A DNA stretch of 64,000 bases from Chloroflexota bacterium. GTDB lineage: Bacteria; Chloroflexota; Anaerolineae; 4572-78; J111. Of this stretch, positions 37,851 to 48,500 are shown in pieces. Under the pieces are notes generated by a model. That model searched no databases and was not told the origin of the DNA. It saw only the letters and a list, made by a program, of their open reading frames with translations. The stretch is taken from contig BOKF01000014.1 in the NCBI GenBank assembly GCA_016860845.1, positions 128,084 to 192,083 of the forward strand, given 5' to 3'. The position numbers were made by a program, and so were the translations under genes. Numbering within the stretch: the first letter of the stretch is position 1; every line of letters begins with the position of its first letter.

Positions 37851-37869
37851 GTCACGCTTAAAGCGTGAC
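37851..37869. repeat. Perfect 9-bp palindrome
   Basis: GTCACGCTT-A-AAGCGTGAC. It lies 34 bp upstream of the small membrane protein gene at 37904, and could be an operator or a hairpin closing the oxygenase transcript. Confidence 0.6.
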
Positions 37870-37903
37870 CTCTGCTGTATCTCAATTCCAGCAGGAGTCC
37901 TGC

Positions 37904-38191
37904 ATGCTCATGACAGACAAACCCAAAAACTGGTGGCAACGGCTCGACGGCCCGCTCAAGGTGGGCCTGGTCTTTGCCGCGTTGGGGATTATTCTAACGA
38001 TTGTCGGCATCCTCCGCGACCCGACCACGCCGGTCACCGCCTGGTCGCTGGGGGTCGGCAGCCTCATTTCCGGCCTGACCTGGGGCTTGGTCAGTTGGGC
38101 CATCGCTACCGCCGCCGTAGAGGTCGAAAAGGATGTGAACCAGGCTGAAACCGAACCACCGGCCAGCGCCCCCGCGGATGAGCCGAAATAG
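37904..38191 (+). CDS. Small membrane protein, two helices
   Basis: The 95-residue protein has two membrane helices (about 18-36 and 45-66) and an acidic, proline-rich tail. The start is ATG 37904, six bases after CAGGAG; ATG 37910 is an alternative. Its stop overlaps the next gene's start by 14 bases, so the two are likely translated together. I do not recognise a family. Despite the position after carotenoid genes, it lacks lycopene-cyclase motifs. Confidence 0.75.
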   Translation: MLMTDKPKNWWQRLDGPLKVGLVFAALGIILTIVGILRDPTTPVTAWSLGVGSLISGLTWGLVSWAIATAAVEVEKDVNQAETEPPASAPADEPK

Positions 38192-38564
38192 CCTCATTCT
38201 GACCGGGTTAGTGGGATTGATTGGGGCCGTCGTCGTTACGACCCTTTGCTTTGCGGCGATGGCCTGGGGCTTAATACCCATCCTCGTCACCGGCTCAATT
38301 TATATGTGGGCCATCTTTCTGTTTCTGCTGGCCTTCTCTGTCACCGAAATTCCGGTCATGATTATCGGCATTCGCCGGATTGCCGCCAGCGCCAATCCTA
38401 AAGCCAAGTACGTGGCCTGGCTGCTCAACTGTGGCTATGTTTTTTTTGGAGCGGTTTATGCCGCGCCTTTTATTCTATTGACTGGACGTCTCGGACTCGG
38501 CGCGCTCCTGGCCGGCCTGAGCTTGGTCCGTTTTATTTCGACCCTTATCTATTTACCAAAGTGA
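38178..38564 (+). CDS. Small integral membrane protein, four helices
   Basis: The 128-residue protein has about four membrane helices (about 7-27, 32-56, 80-100, 104-122), with the charged loop GIRRIAASANPKAKY between the second and third. ATG 38178 lies inside the end of the previous gene and its stop overlaps the GTG of the phosphatase gene, so three genes appear coupled. No family recognised. Function unknown. Confidence 0.8.
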   Translation: MSRNSLILTGLVGLIGAVVVTTLCFAAMAWGLIPILVTGSIYMWAIFLFLLAFSVTEIPVMIIGIRRIAASANPKAKYVAWLLNCGYVFFGAVYAAPFILLTGRLGLGALLAGLSLVRFISTLIYLPK

Positions 38565-39376
38565 GCAATATGTTGCAACTCAAAGATATTCAAGCCCTGA
38601 TTATTGATATGGACGGCGTTTTGTGGCTGGACAACACGCCTCTGCCCGGCCTCAATGCGTTTTTCGATTTCCTTCACCAACGCGCCATTCCTTACATCCT
38701 GGCCACCAACAATGCCAGCAAAACCCCAGGCCAGTATGTGGACAAACTGGCCCGCTTCGGAGTAACTGTCAGCCCGGAGCACGTGTTGACCTCCCCTCTG
38801 GCGACAGCAGCTTATCTCAAGCAGACTTTCCCACCTGGGACCCCTGTTTATGTCGTTGGAATGGAGGGGCTTCTTGAGGCCATGAGCCAGGCCGGTTTTA
38901 GGGTGGTGGATAAGCTCAGCCAACCGGCCAAAGTGGTTGTCGCCGGGGCAGACTTTAGCCTGACGTATGACAAACTCAAGTACGCCACCCTGCACATTCA
39001 GCGGGGAGCGCACTTTGTCGGCACCAACGGCGATGTCACCTTTCCCGCCGCCGAAGGGGCCTGGCCCGGCGCCGGCGCAATTCTGGCGGCTATTCAGGCT
39101 GCCACCGGCATCACCCCGACCGTGATCGGCAAGCCGGAACGGCTGATGTTTGATATTGCCGTGGAGAAAATGGGCAGCGATCCGGCCCGGACCGCCATGC
39201 TCGGCGACCGTCTGGAGACGGACATCCTCGGTGCGCAGCGCGCCGGGGTCAAAGCCATCCTGGTGACCACCGGCATTGATAACGAAACCTCCAGCCAGCT
39301 CAAGCGCATCTACCCCGACGCTATTTACAGCGGATTGGAGGCGTTAGTGGCACAGTGGGCCAAAGAACTTCAATAA
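38561..39376 (+). CDS. HAD-superfamily phosphatase, NagD/4-nitrophenylphosphatase type
   Basis: The 271-residue enzyme is a HAD subfamily IIA phosphatase. Motif I is IIDMDGVLW (near residue 14), motif II TNNASKTP, the IIA cap lies at about 85-200, the Lys is in VIGKPE, and motif IV is MLGDRLETD. Related enzymes act on nucleotide monophosphates, p-nitrophenyl phosphate or phosphoglycolate. The start is GTG 38561, overlapping the previous stop, or ATG 38570 three codons later. Cytoplasmic. Confidence 0.93.
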   Translation: MSNMLQLKDIQALIIDMDGVLWLDNTPLPGLNAFFDFLHQRAIPYILATNNASKTPGQYVDKLARFGVTVSPEHVLTSPLATAAYLKQTFPPGTPVYVVGMEGLLEAMSQAGFRVVDKLSQPAKVVVAGADFSLTYDKLKYATLHIQRGAHFVGTNGDVTFPAAEGAWPGAGAILAAIQAATGITPTVIGKPERLMFDIAVEKMGSDPARTAMLGDRLETDILGAQRAGVKAILVTTGIDNETSSQLKRIYPDAIYSGLEALVAQWAKELQ

Positions 39377-39551
39377 GGAATCCAAAGTGCATGGAACTTT
39401 CGCAATTCATGTCATTGAAAAATCCCTACAACCTGCGCTTGCAAGCAGATTTTTGAGGGATTCTTCATTATTATACCCTTTGGGTACTCTGCTACGCTTC
39501 GTTCACGCGAAGCAGTGATATGCGTAAGTCCTGGTACACTTTGGACTTCTC
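39376..39551. repeat. Palindrome split by another repeat element
   Basis: Outer arms AGGAATCCAAAGTGC (39376-39390) and ACTTTGGACTTCT (39539-39551) match the hairpin family of 33525 but are 145 bp apart. Between them are GTCATTGAAAAATCCCT and GAGGGATTCTTC, related to the 11335 element, and a further hairpin near 39490-39515 (GCTTCGTTCACGCGAAGC). The region lies between two convergent genes. Confidence 0.65.
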
Positions 39552-39565
39552 ATTTTCCAATTGAT

Positions 39566-40234
39566 TCACCCCACAAACGTCACAAACTCGTCCAATATGT
39601 TTTTAGTAATTGCCGGAACAGTCGCCTTCTCAGCCGGATAGCCGACAACCAAGATGAGGAAGGCACGTTCGTTGGGCGGGCGGTGGAGGATTTCGCCCAA
39701 AAAGTTCATTGGACTGGGCGTGTGGGTCAGCGAGACCAGACCGGCCTGGTGGATGGCCGTAATCAAGATGCCCGTGGCAATGCCGACCGACTCCGAGACA
39801 TAGTAATGCTTGATTTTGCGGCCGGCGGGGCCAAGACCATAGTTCTGGGCAAAAATGACAATCAGATAAGGCGCGATTTCGAGGAAAGGTTTGTGTTCAT
39901 CGGTGCCCAGTGGGGCCAGGGTCTCCAGCCATTCATCCGGGGCGCGTCCTCCGTAAAATTCGCGCTCTTCCGCCTCAGCCGCCTCCCGGATTTTCTTCTT
40001 GACCCCTGGGTCGCTGACGACAACAAAATGCCAGGGTTGGAGATTTGCCCCGCTGGGAGCCGTCCCCGCTGCCAATAAACAGTTTTCGATAATTTCGCGC
40101 GGCACGGGCCGGTCGGAAAAATCGCGCACGGTTCGCCGCCGGCGCATCTCGGCATAAAAGTCGGCAGCGCGCTGCTTCATCTCCTCGACTGGATATTCAC
40201 GGTACTGCGAGAGGGGAATCATCGTTTGGCTCAT
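39566..40234 (-). CDS. Nitroreductase-fold flavoprotein, iodotyrosine deiodinase-like
   Basis: The 222-residue FMN protein has [15 protein letters not shown] at the N-terminus, the FMN-binding [17 protein letters not shown] block, and [19 protein letters not shown] followed by [29 protein letters not shown]. These are closest to iodotyrosine deiodinase within the nitroreductase fold. The lid residues that bind the amino acid zwitterion in IYD (Glu, Tyr, Lys) appear at E90, Y94 and K115, with the IYD spacing. The family removes halogen from halotyrosines reductively. ATG 40234 is preceded by GAAGGG. No transporter or electron donor gene is adjacent. Confidence 0.88.
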   Translation of the reverse strand: MSQTMIPLSQYREYPVEEMKQRAADFYAEMRRRRTVRDFSDRPVPREIIENCLLAAGTAPSGANLQPWHFVVVSDPGVKKKIREAAEAEEREFYGGRAPDEWLETLAPLGTDEHKPFLEIAPYLIVIFAQNYGLGPAGRKIKHYYVSESVGIATGILITAIHQAGLVSLTHTPSPMNFLGEILHRPPNERAFLILVVGYPAEKATVPAITKNILDEFVTFVG

Positions 40235-40344
40235 CTCACTACCCTTCAAAAATAGTCTTGCACTCCGTATTTTTATCATCGGTAACGGATATCTGACCTC
40301 TTCACGGTGGTCAGCCGTCGGCGGTCATCATTCAGGAGAAAAGC

Positions 40345-41157
40345 ATGCTTAACTTATTTCAGGCCAAGCCCCTCTGCATCGCCCATCGCGGCGCGTCGAG
40401 CATAGCCCCGGAGAATACCCTGGCTTCTGCCCGTAAGGCTTTCGAAGTCGGGGCCGATATGTGGGAGCTGGATGTCAGCGTAACCGCCGATGGCCAGTTG
40501 GTCGTGCTGCACGACGATTCGCTGACCCGGACCACCAACGCCCCGGCCCTCTTTCCCGGCCGCGCTCCCTGGCTCATTTCGAATTTCACCCTGGCCGAAG
40601 TCAAGCGGCTCGACGCCGGTTCCTGGTTCATCGAGAGTGACCCTTTCGGTACAATTGCCGGCGGAACGGTCACGCTCGACGAGCAAACTACTCTGCACGG
40701 CCAGCCCATCCCGACCCTTGAGGAAGCCTTACGGTTTACTCAGGCGCATAACTGGCGGGTCAATGTCGAGATCAAGGCGCTAATTCCCCCCCTGACCGGC
40801 TTTCCTGTGGTCGAAGCCGTCGTCAGCCTCATCGAAAGCTTACAGATGGCCGAGCAGGTTTTGCTATCCTCGTTTGTTCACGCCGATATGCAGCAAGCCA
40901 AAGCCTTAAATCCGGCCATCGCCGCAGCGGCCCTGCTGGACGAGGGCGAAGCCTGGCCTACCGGGCTAACCGTTGACGCCTTTCATCCTCACTATACCTC
41001 CGTTGATGCAGTCCATACTCAGGCGCTGCGCCAGGCCGGCGTCGGGGTCAACCCCTGGACGGTCAACGATCCTGCCGAAATGAAACGTCTCATTGCCGCC
41101 GGGGTGACGGGAATATTTACCGATTTCCCACAGGTTTTGAAGCAGGTAATTGGGTAG
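40345..41157 (+). CDS. Glycerophosphodiester phosphodiesterase
   Basis: The 270-residue protein is a GDPD-family TIM barrel: IAHRGASSIAPENTLAS with the catalytic His and Glu (near 13-24), DMWELDVSVTADGQLVVLHDDSLTRTTN, and NPWTVNDPAEM, GVTGIFTDFP at the end. It cleaves glycerophosphodiesters to glycerol-3-phosphate and an alcohol. No signal peptide is seen, so it is likely cytoplasmic. ATG 40345 follows CAGGAG. Divergently placed from the deiodinase-like gene with 110 bp between starts. Confidence 0.94.
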   Translation: MLNLFQAKPLCIAHRGASSIAPENTLASARKAFEVGADMWELDVSVTADGQLVVLHDDSLTRTTNAPALFPGRAPWLISNFTLAEVKRLDAGSWFIESDPFGTIAGGTVTLDEQTTLHGQPIPTLEEALRFTQAHNWRVNVEIKALIPPLTGFPVVEAVVSLIESLQMAEQVLLSSFVHADMQQAKALNPAIAAAALLDEGEAWPTGLTVDAFHPHYTSVDAVHTQALRQAGVGVNPWTVNDPAEMKRLIAAGVTGIFTDFPQVLKQVIG

Positions 41158-41232
41158 CAAGTCGCAGAATAGCAGGTGACAGGTTATCTTTGGCCGTTAA
41201 AGAAGGGAGACCCACCTATCAAAATTTCTGGG

Positions 41233-42465
41233 CTATCCCTGCAAGGCTGTCCACACAGCCTGAGGCGTTATCGAGCGGCCGGTCAGCAGGCCGTGGACGC
41301 GGAAGAGGCGCGTACTTAACCAGATCCAAAAGGCAGCCCAGAGCAGCAAACCGACCAATCCCGTTCCCCAATGGCCCCAAGGCACCGGGCCGAGCAATAA
41401 GCGGAACGGCATCAGCAGCGGCGAGGTCAGCGGGCACAAGCTGAGCCACACCGCCGGCGAGCCGGTTGGGTGGGGCAGGATAAACAAAACGCCGATCACC
41501 GGCGAGAGGGCTACCAGGCGGGCTATTGCCAGCAGCGAGACGCTTTCAGGCAAATTGGGCCAAATCGCGGCCACCGTCATCATCGTGCCACAGTAGGCCA
41601 GGTAGCCCAGCAGCAGATAGGGCAGACTGAGCGCCAGGGCCGTCCCCGGCAGGGCTGCCGGTCCTGAACCATCGGGGTTATGCCCGTAGACCAGCATGAT
41701 GACCAGCAGGGTTAGCGCCGCTTGGGCCAGAGCCAGGGTGGCTAGCCCGGCGATTTTGCCACCAACCAACTGGGCCGGGGTGGCGCTGACCACCAACACT
41801 TCTAAAACTCTGGCCCGCGCCTCGCGCTGGAAGGCCCGCAGCAGCAAAATCCCCCCGACATTCAACAGATAAGCAAAAAGCAGCAGCACCAGCCCGGCTG
41901 AAATGAGCTGGCCCGTATCCAGATTGGCCGGGATGAAGCTAAAGGCGGGGGGCGGGGGGCCATGCCGGGTCAGCTTCACCGGGGCAGTCAGACGAGCCGC
42001 CAGGGCTGGGTTACCCAGCCCGCGCAGCAAATTGTCGCGCAGCAGGCGTTGAATGGCTCCATCCGACTCGGTCAACAACTGCGGGGCCGGGCTGTATTGG
42101 GTCACCCGGCCGCTCTGTATATAATCGGCAGCAATGACGTAATAGCTTTCAATATCCCCGCGTTGGAGAGCGGCTTCGGCTTCGGCTTCGCTGGAAAAAG
42201 GGCGCAGATGATCTGTTTCCCCGACAGACACCAGCTCAATAAGCTCTGCGTGGTCCACATACCCCACTGTCCCCTTCAACGTGTCTGATTGGTTAAAAAT
42301 GGTCTCGACCCTGGCCAGGGGTGTTTCTTGGGTGGCGGCCTGCACCTGCGGCCAGGCGCCTACCGCAGCAAAAATCAGGGGCATCCCAATGGCGGTAAAA
42401 TAAAATGTCCACTGCCTCAGGTGATATGCCATCTCCTGCCAGGCGATGTGCAGAAATTTAGTCAT
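41233..42465 (-). CDS. ABC-2 type permease (orphan)
   Basis: The 410-residue protein has the same plan as the permease at 28639: one N-terminal helix (about 20-38), a long extracytoplasmic part with ALQRGDIESYYVIAADYI, then five or six helices from about 175. The two proteins are likely paralogues and may act as a heterodimer with the ATPase at 27533; this is inference. ATG 42465 is chosen because the longer frame to 42579 (GTG) is encoded by repeat sequence rich in ACCGCCGACGG. No ATPase gene is adjacent. Confidence 0.85.
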   Translation of the reverse strand: MTKFLHIAWQEMAYHLRQWTFYFTAIGMPLIFAAVGAWPQVQAATQETPLARVETIFNQSDTLKGTVGYVDHAELIELVSVGETDHLRPFSSEAEAEAALQRGDIESYYVIAADYIQSGRVTQYSPAPQLLTESDGAIQRLLRDNLLRGLGNPALAARLTAPVKLTRHGPPPPAFSFIPANLDTGQLISAGLVLLLFAYLLNVGGILLLRAFQREARARVLEVLVVSATPAQLVGGKIAGLATLALAQAALTLLVIMLVYGHNPDGSGPAALPGTALALSLPYLLLGYLAYCGTMMTVAAIWPNLPESVSLLAIARLVALSPVIGVLFILPHPTGSPAVWLSLCPLTSPLLMPFRLLLGPVPWGHWGTGLVGLLLWAAFWIWLSTRLFRVHGLLTGRSITPQAVWTALQG

Positions 42466-42479
42466 TAAGTAAAAAGTCT

Positions 42480-42580
42480 GTCTGACCGCCGACCACAGAC
42501 CACACCCCCCTACCGCTCTACCTTTCAGGGAGGAAGCGAGGAGAGGAGCGGCGGTCAGCCGTCTACCGTCGGCGGTCACG
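42480..42580. repeat. GACCGCC/GCGGTC-rich repeat stretch
   Basis: CTGACCGCCGACCACAGACC, then GCGGCGGTCAGCCGTCTACCGTCGGCGGTCACG. Related GACCGCCGGCCGCC sequence is at 62005-62050 and GGTCAGCCGTCGGCGGTCATC at 40308-40329. It separates the permease from the giant TPR gene. Confidence 0.5.
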
Positions 42581-42583
42581 TAA

Positions 42584-45500
42584 CTACTTTAACTGGAGTT
42601 GGACAGGCTCGCGCCGGCGCTGGCGGATGGCCTGTTCGTACATGGCCAGGGCCAAATCGCGTTCGCCGCGCTGCTCATAAATAGCGCCCAGGTTATGGTA
42701 GGGCCAGGTGTACCCCGGGTCCAGTTCGATGGCCTGCTCGTAGGCGTGAATGGCCTGTTCCTGCTGGTTCAGAACATTGTAAATGTTGCCCAGGTTGGTC
42801 CACGAGACGGCTCGATCCATCTGGCTGGGGTGGCGCTCGATGACCTGGCGATACAAGGTCATTGCCTGTTCATACTCGCCCAGTTTTTCATACACCACGC
42901 CCAGATTATTGTAAGGCCAGGCGTATTCAGGCGCCAGTTCAATCGCCCGGCGGTAGGCGGCGATGGCCTGGTCGGGTTGCTTGAGATCGTCATAAATATC
43001 GCCCAAGCTGTTCCAGGGCAGCGCCGACGCCGGATCGAGTTCAATCACCCGCCGATAGATCACAATAGCCTGTTCGTAATGACCCAACGTGTTGTAAAGA
43101 TTGCCCAAATTGTGCCAGGACATGGCCCGTTCCCGGTCAGTGGTATGGCGGACAATCGCCTGTTCGTAAAAGGCCAGGGCCTGCTCATACCTTTCCAGGC
43201 TTTCATAAATCAAGCCTAGGTTATGATAGGGCCAGGCATAGGCCGGGTCCACCTCGATGGCCCGCTCGTAGGCTTTGATCGCCTCTCCCGGCTGGCCCTG
43301 CGCGCTGTAGACTCCGCCCAGCCCATTCCAGGGCATGGCAAATCGTTCATCCAATTGAATCGCCTGCTGGAAGGCGTCTATCGCCTCGGCATAGCGGCTC
43401 AAGGCGCGATAAACATTACCCAGGCAGTAATACAGCACCGCGCGATCTCGATTTGACTGAGGCTGACCTGCTCCCGGCGCAGCTTGCTGCTCGATGGCCT
43501 GTTGGTAGTAACGCAGTGCGGCTTCGTAGTTGTTTTGACGCTCATGAACCAGGCCCAAATGCTGATAAAGCCAGATAGCCTCGGGATCCAGGGTCAGGGC
43601 GTGTTCATAGGCACTGACCGCCTCCGGGTAGCGGTTCAGCTTGGCATAGACCGTACCCAAGCCGCTCCAGGGCAGCACATAAGCCTCATCCAGCCTGGCT
43701 GCCCGTTGGTAAGCGGCAATCGCCTCGTCGTTGCGACCCAGCGCCGTGTAGACATCGCCCAGGCTGTTCCAGGGCAAGGCGTAGGCAGCGTCAATCGTTC
43801 CGGCCTGCTGGTAGGCCTCCAGCGCCGCTTCCAGGTCATGCCGGGCCACGAGCGTATGACCCAGGTGATGCCAGGTGACGGCCCGCCCGACCTCATCCGG
43901 CTGGTGCCGCTCGAGCGCCTGCCGGTAGAGCTTCTCGGCCGCCTCATACCCGCCCTGACCTTCATAAATCAGTCCCAGGCGCTGGTAAGGCCAGGCATAG
44001 GCCGGGTCGGCCTGGATGGCCTGCTGGTACGCCTCGGTCGCCGCTCTGACTTCGGACAACTCGTCATAGACACTGCCCAGACCGTACCAAGCCCGCGCCC
44101 GGTCTTGATGAGCCGGATGCCGCTCAATCGCCTGGCGGTAAGAGGTGACGGCCTGCTGATACTCTTCACGCTCTTGATAAATTTCGCCGAGATGGTAATA
44201 GGGCCAGGCCAGCGCCGGGTCTAACTCGATGGCCCGCCGGTAGGCCTTGATCGCCTCATCCGGGCGGTTTAGCGTCCGGTACACGTCGCCCAAGCTGTTC
44301 CAGGGTGAGGCCGCTTTAGGATCAAATTGGGCCGCCTGCTGGTAAGCGTCAAGCGCCGGTTCCGGCTGCTTCAGAGTGGTGTAAATGTGGCCCATCTGCT
44401 GCCAGGCGGCCGCCCGATCCGGATCATGGCGGTGACGGGCAATCGCCTCCTGGAATTGGGCCAGGGCCGACTCGTACTCGCCACGCTCGGCATAAACCTC
44501 GGCCAAATGGTGGTACGGCCAGGCTTGCTTGGGCGCCAGTTTGATGCTCCGGCGATAGGCAGCGATAGCATCTTCAGGACGGTTCAGCGCCCGGTAGATC
44601 GCGCCGAGGCTACTCCAGGGCGCGGCATTTTGCGGGTCCAGCCGGGTCATCGAACGATAAGCCGCGAGCGCCTGTTCATAGCGGCCCGTTTCCTGGTAAA
44701 TATGGCCGACCCGCTCCCACAATTCGGCCCGTTCGCGGTCTCCCCGGTGATGGGTAATCCCCTGCTGGTAGGCAGTCAGGGCCTGCTCGGTCTCGCCGCG
44801 CTGCTCATAAAGCTGGCCCAGGCGATGGTACGGCCAGGGGTAGGCAGGGTCAAAGCCGCTGGCGCGCTGATAGGCATCCATCGCCAGGTCCGGCTGTTTC
44901 AGCGCCCGGTAAACATCGCCCAGGCTGTTCCAGGCCAGGGCACGGTCGTGGTCAACCGGGTGGCGGGCGGCGGCCTGCTGATAATAGTTCAGGGCAATAG
45001 GATAGTCGCCGCGAGACTCAAAAATTGCGCCCAGGTGATGGTAATCCCAGGCGTTGGCCGGATCCAGTTCGATGGCCCGGCGATAGGCTTTGATCGCCTC
45101 ATCCCGGCGATTCGCGGCCTCATACAGATCGCCCAGGTTCGACCAGGTGGGAGCATAAGCCGGGTCCAGTTCGCTGGCGCGCTGGTAGGCGCTGAGAGCC
45201 TGTTCGCGCCGGTTCAGCGTCCGATACGTGTCGCCGAGGTAATGCCAGGGCAGGGCGAATGTCGGATCGAGCGCCCCGGCCTGGCGGAAGGCTTTGATGG
45301 CCTCCTGGGGCCGGTCTATAGCTTGGTAGATTTGACCCAACTGCTGCCAGGCCATCGCCCGGGCCGGGTCGGTTTGGTGGCCCTCCACGGCCTGTTCATA
45401 GCGGGTGAGAGCCGCCTCATACTCGCCGCGCTGCTGGTGCAGCCAACCCAGGTGGTGATAGGGCCAGGCTTCCGCCGGGTCCAGGCCAATAGCCTGCCGG

Positions 45501-48500
45501 TAGGCGGCCATCGCTTCTTCCTGCCGACCCAATTCTCGATAAACATCGCCCAGGCTGCTCCAGGGTTGAGCGTAGGCCGGGTCCAGTTGGGTGGCGCGTT
45601 GGTAGGCGTCAATCGCTTCCTGAACCCGATCCAGCCGCCGGTAAACATTACCGAGGTGATTCCAGGCCACGGCCCGATCCTCGTCGCGCTGGTGACGAGC
45701 CAGGGCTTGCTGGAAAGCCGTCAGCGCCGCCGGCAAGTCGCTGCGCCCCTCGTAGAGCAGGCCCAGGTGATGATACGGCCAGGCGTAGGCCGGGTCGAGG
45801 GCTACCGCCTGCCGGTAGGCCTGTTCCGCGTCGTCGAGACGTTCCAGCACCGCATAGACTTCACCCAGGTGGTGCCACGACATGGCCCGATCCGCGTCAC
45901 GCTGGTGGTGGGCCAAAGCCTGCTGGTAAAGCGGAATCGCCTGCTGATAGTGACCGCGCTGGGCCTCAAGCAGACCGAGGCTGTGGTACGGCCAGGCCAA
46001 ATCCGGGTCAAGCTCAGTCGCCCGACGGTAGGCTGACTCGGCGTCGGCGGGACGCTTGTCCGCCCGATAAAGGTCGCCCAGGCTGTTCCAGGGCAGGGCA
46101 AAGGTTGGGTCAAGCTCAGTTGCCCGGCGGTAAGCGTCAAGTGCTTCGGAGCGGCGCTCCAGCACCAGGTAAATATCACCCAACTCGTTCCAGGCCAGGG
46201 CCTTGGCTTCATTGTCAGCGTGGCGATCAACCGCCTGGCGAAAGGCAGTCAGGGCAGCCTCATAATCGGCCTGCCGTTTATGAATCAGGCCCAGATTGTG
46301 GTACGGCCAGGCATAACCGGGGTCAAGCTGGTTGGCCGTTTGAAAGGCGGCCAGGGCATCGCTGTCACTGCCCACCGCCTCGTAGACACCGCCCAGGTTA
46401 TTCCAGGAGACGGCTTTATCCTTGTCGCGCTGCTGCCGCTCCAATGCCTGCCGGTAAGCCGTAATCGCCGCCTCGAACTCACCCCGTTCGGCGTAGATGA
46501 AACCCAGATTGTTATAAGGGCCGGGGTTATCCGGGTTTAATTCAATTACCCGGCGATAGGCGGCGATGGCCTCATCGTAGCGGCCTAATTGGCCGTAAAC
46601 ATTGCCCAAACCATTGTGGGCCGGGGCATAATCCGGGTTAAGGTTGACAGCCTGGCGGTAGGCCGCAATCGCCTCCTCTGAGCGTCCCAGCATGCTGTAG
46701 ACATCGCCGAGATTATGATAGGGATGGGCATCCTGCGGGTCGAGCTGGCTGGCCCGCTGGTAAGCGGCAATGGCTTCGTCGGTGCGGCTGAGGGCCTGAT
46801 AAACGTCGCCGAGATTGCGCCACGAAGCGGCCCGGCCCTGGTCGTCCCGGTGCCGTTCCAACGCCTGCTGGTACAGGGTAATAGCCTGCTGGTACTCGCC
46901 GCGCTGTTCGTAGACCAGGGCCAGGTTGTTGTAGGGCCACGCTTCGTCCGGGTCGAGGGCAATGGCCTGGCGGTAGGCTTTGATCGCCTCGTCGGCCCGG
47001 CCCAGGGTGCTGTAGACATCGCCCAGACCGTGCCAGGGCGGGGCATAGCCGGGGTTGAGGACGCTGGCCCAGCGATAGGCGGCAATGGCTTCGTCCGACT
47101 CGCCCTGGGCGGCGTAAACGTTGCCCAGGTTGTCCCAGGTAACCGCCTTGTCCTTGTCGCGCTGGTGCCGTTCCAGCGCCTGGCGGTAAAGCGGAACCGC
47201 CGCTTCGTAATCGCCGCGATGCTCATACAGGAGGCCCAGATTGTGATAGGGCCAGGGGTAGGCCGGGTTCAGCTCAATGGCCTGCTGGTAGGCAGCGATA
47301 GCCTCATCGTAGCGACCCAGCGCCGTGTAAACATCGCCCAGGCCGTTGTAGGCCAGCGGGCGCGGTTCCAGTTCGATCGCCCGCTGGTAGGCCGGCACGG
47401 CTTCGGCTTCCCGTTCCAAATAATCCAGGGCCGCGCCCAGGTTGAACCAGGCATCGCCGTTGTCCGGGTCGAGGGCGACCGCATGCTGGGCGGCTTGCAG
47501 GCCCGGCTCGGAGGGCACGGTCTCCAGGGCCGACTCGGGCCAGAGGAAGATGCTGCTCAACTGGTAAAACCCCTGGCCCAACTGCCGCCGCAAATTGGCC
47601 GCAGCGGACGGCAGATTGGCTTCGGCGGCCAGGTAGGCTTTGAGGGCTTCCGGGTAGCGCCCTTCCTGGACCAGCCAGTCGCCCTGCCAGCGATGGAGAA
47701 TGCTCAGGTGCAGTGGTTCCAACTCGGCGGTTTTCAGCAGCCGGTCTACCATGCGCCCGACGGCCTCGCCCGGCTCGTCGAAGAGGCTGATGTCTTTCAG
47801 GCCGGTGCGGAGTTGGTGAACCAGATTGGCCGCAGAGCGACTCAGCGGCAGGGCAGCATCGCCCAGAAATTCTTCGGCCTGGATGAGCAGCCCCTCGGCA
47901 AAGGGGCGATCAAAGCCCAATCCCTCGACAAAGCGGGGCAGTAAAAACTGGATGGCCTCGTCGGGATCATACCAGAGCAGGGCGTTGAGCAGGTCGCGCA
48001 CGGTCCGCTGCCAGCGGGGGTCGCGCACCCGCAGCAATGGATCGTCGGAAACCTCGGCCTCCCGCCCGGACCACTCGGCCTGGTAGTGGCCGACAGCCCG
48101 TTTGCTGAGCCGGTCGCGGACCTGGCGGTAATGCTTGAGGGTGCGCAATTCACGGCGGACAAAATCATAAACGGCGTCATGCAGCCCGTCGCTGAGGACA
48201 AAGGCGTAGCGGAGGCGCAGGTCGTTCAGCATCTCGCGGGCGGATTGGCCGGGCAGCAAGTTCCAGACGGCATGCATTGCGGCTTCGTCAGCTCCCTTAC
48301 GCAAAAGGGCCAGCCCTTGTACCCGCTCCAGGTCGTCCTCACGGTTTATGCAATAGCGCAGAAAGCGGGTGGTGATCTGTTCCAGCCGGCCGGCGGGGAG
48401 CAGGGTTTTATCATCCAGAACAAAGTCACGCAGAAAGTCATCCCGCTCCATGCTGAAGAGAGCATCGGCGACCATCTCGACCACGAGGGGCACGCCGCTG

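Noticed and set aside
37904..38564. Two small overlapping membrane-protein genes after crt genes as a heterodimeric lycopene cyclase (CrtYc/CrtYd).
   Set aside because: Size and overlap fit, but neither protein shows the Pro-Glu-Glu type motifs or helix pattern of those cyclases, and the first has only two helices with a charged tail.
44327..46036. A 569-codon plus-strand frame (and several others) within 42600-48700.
   Set aside because: They are antisense shadows of the TPR gene; the minus-strand frame has clear TPR periodicity and the plus frames translate to repetitive, family-less sequence.
42600..47700. Regular DNA repeats that might be a CRISPR array or satellite.
   Set aside because: The period (about 102 and 315 bp) follows codon triplets of TPRs, with no spacer pattern. 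No CRISPR array or cas gene is in the window.
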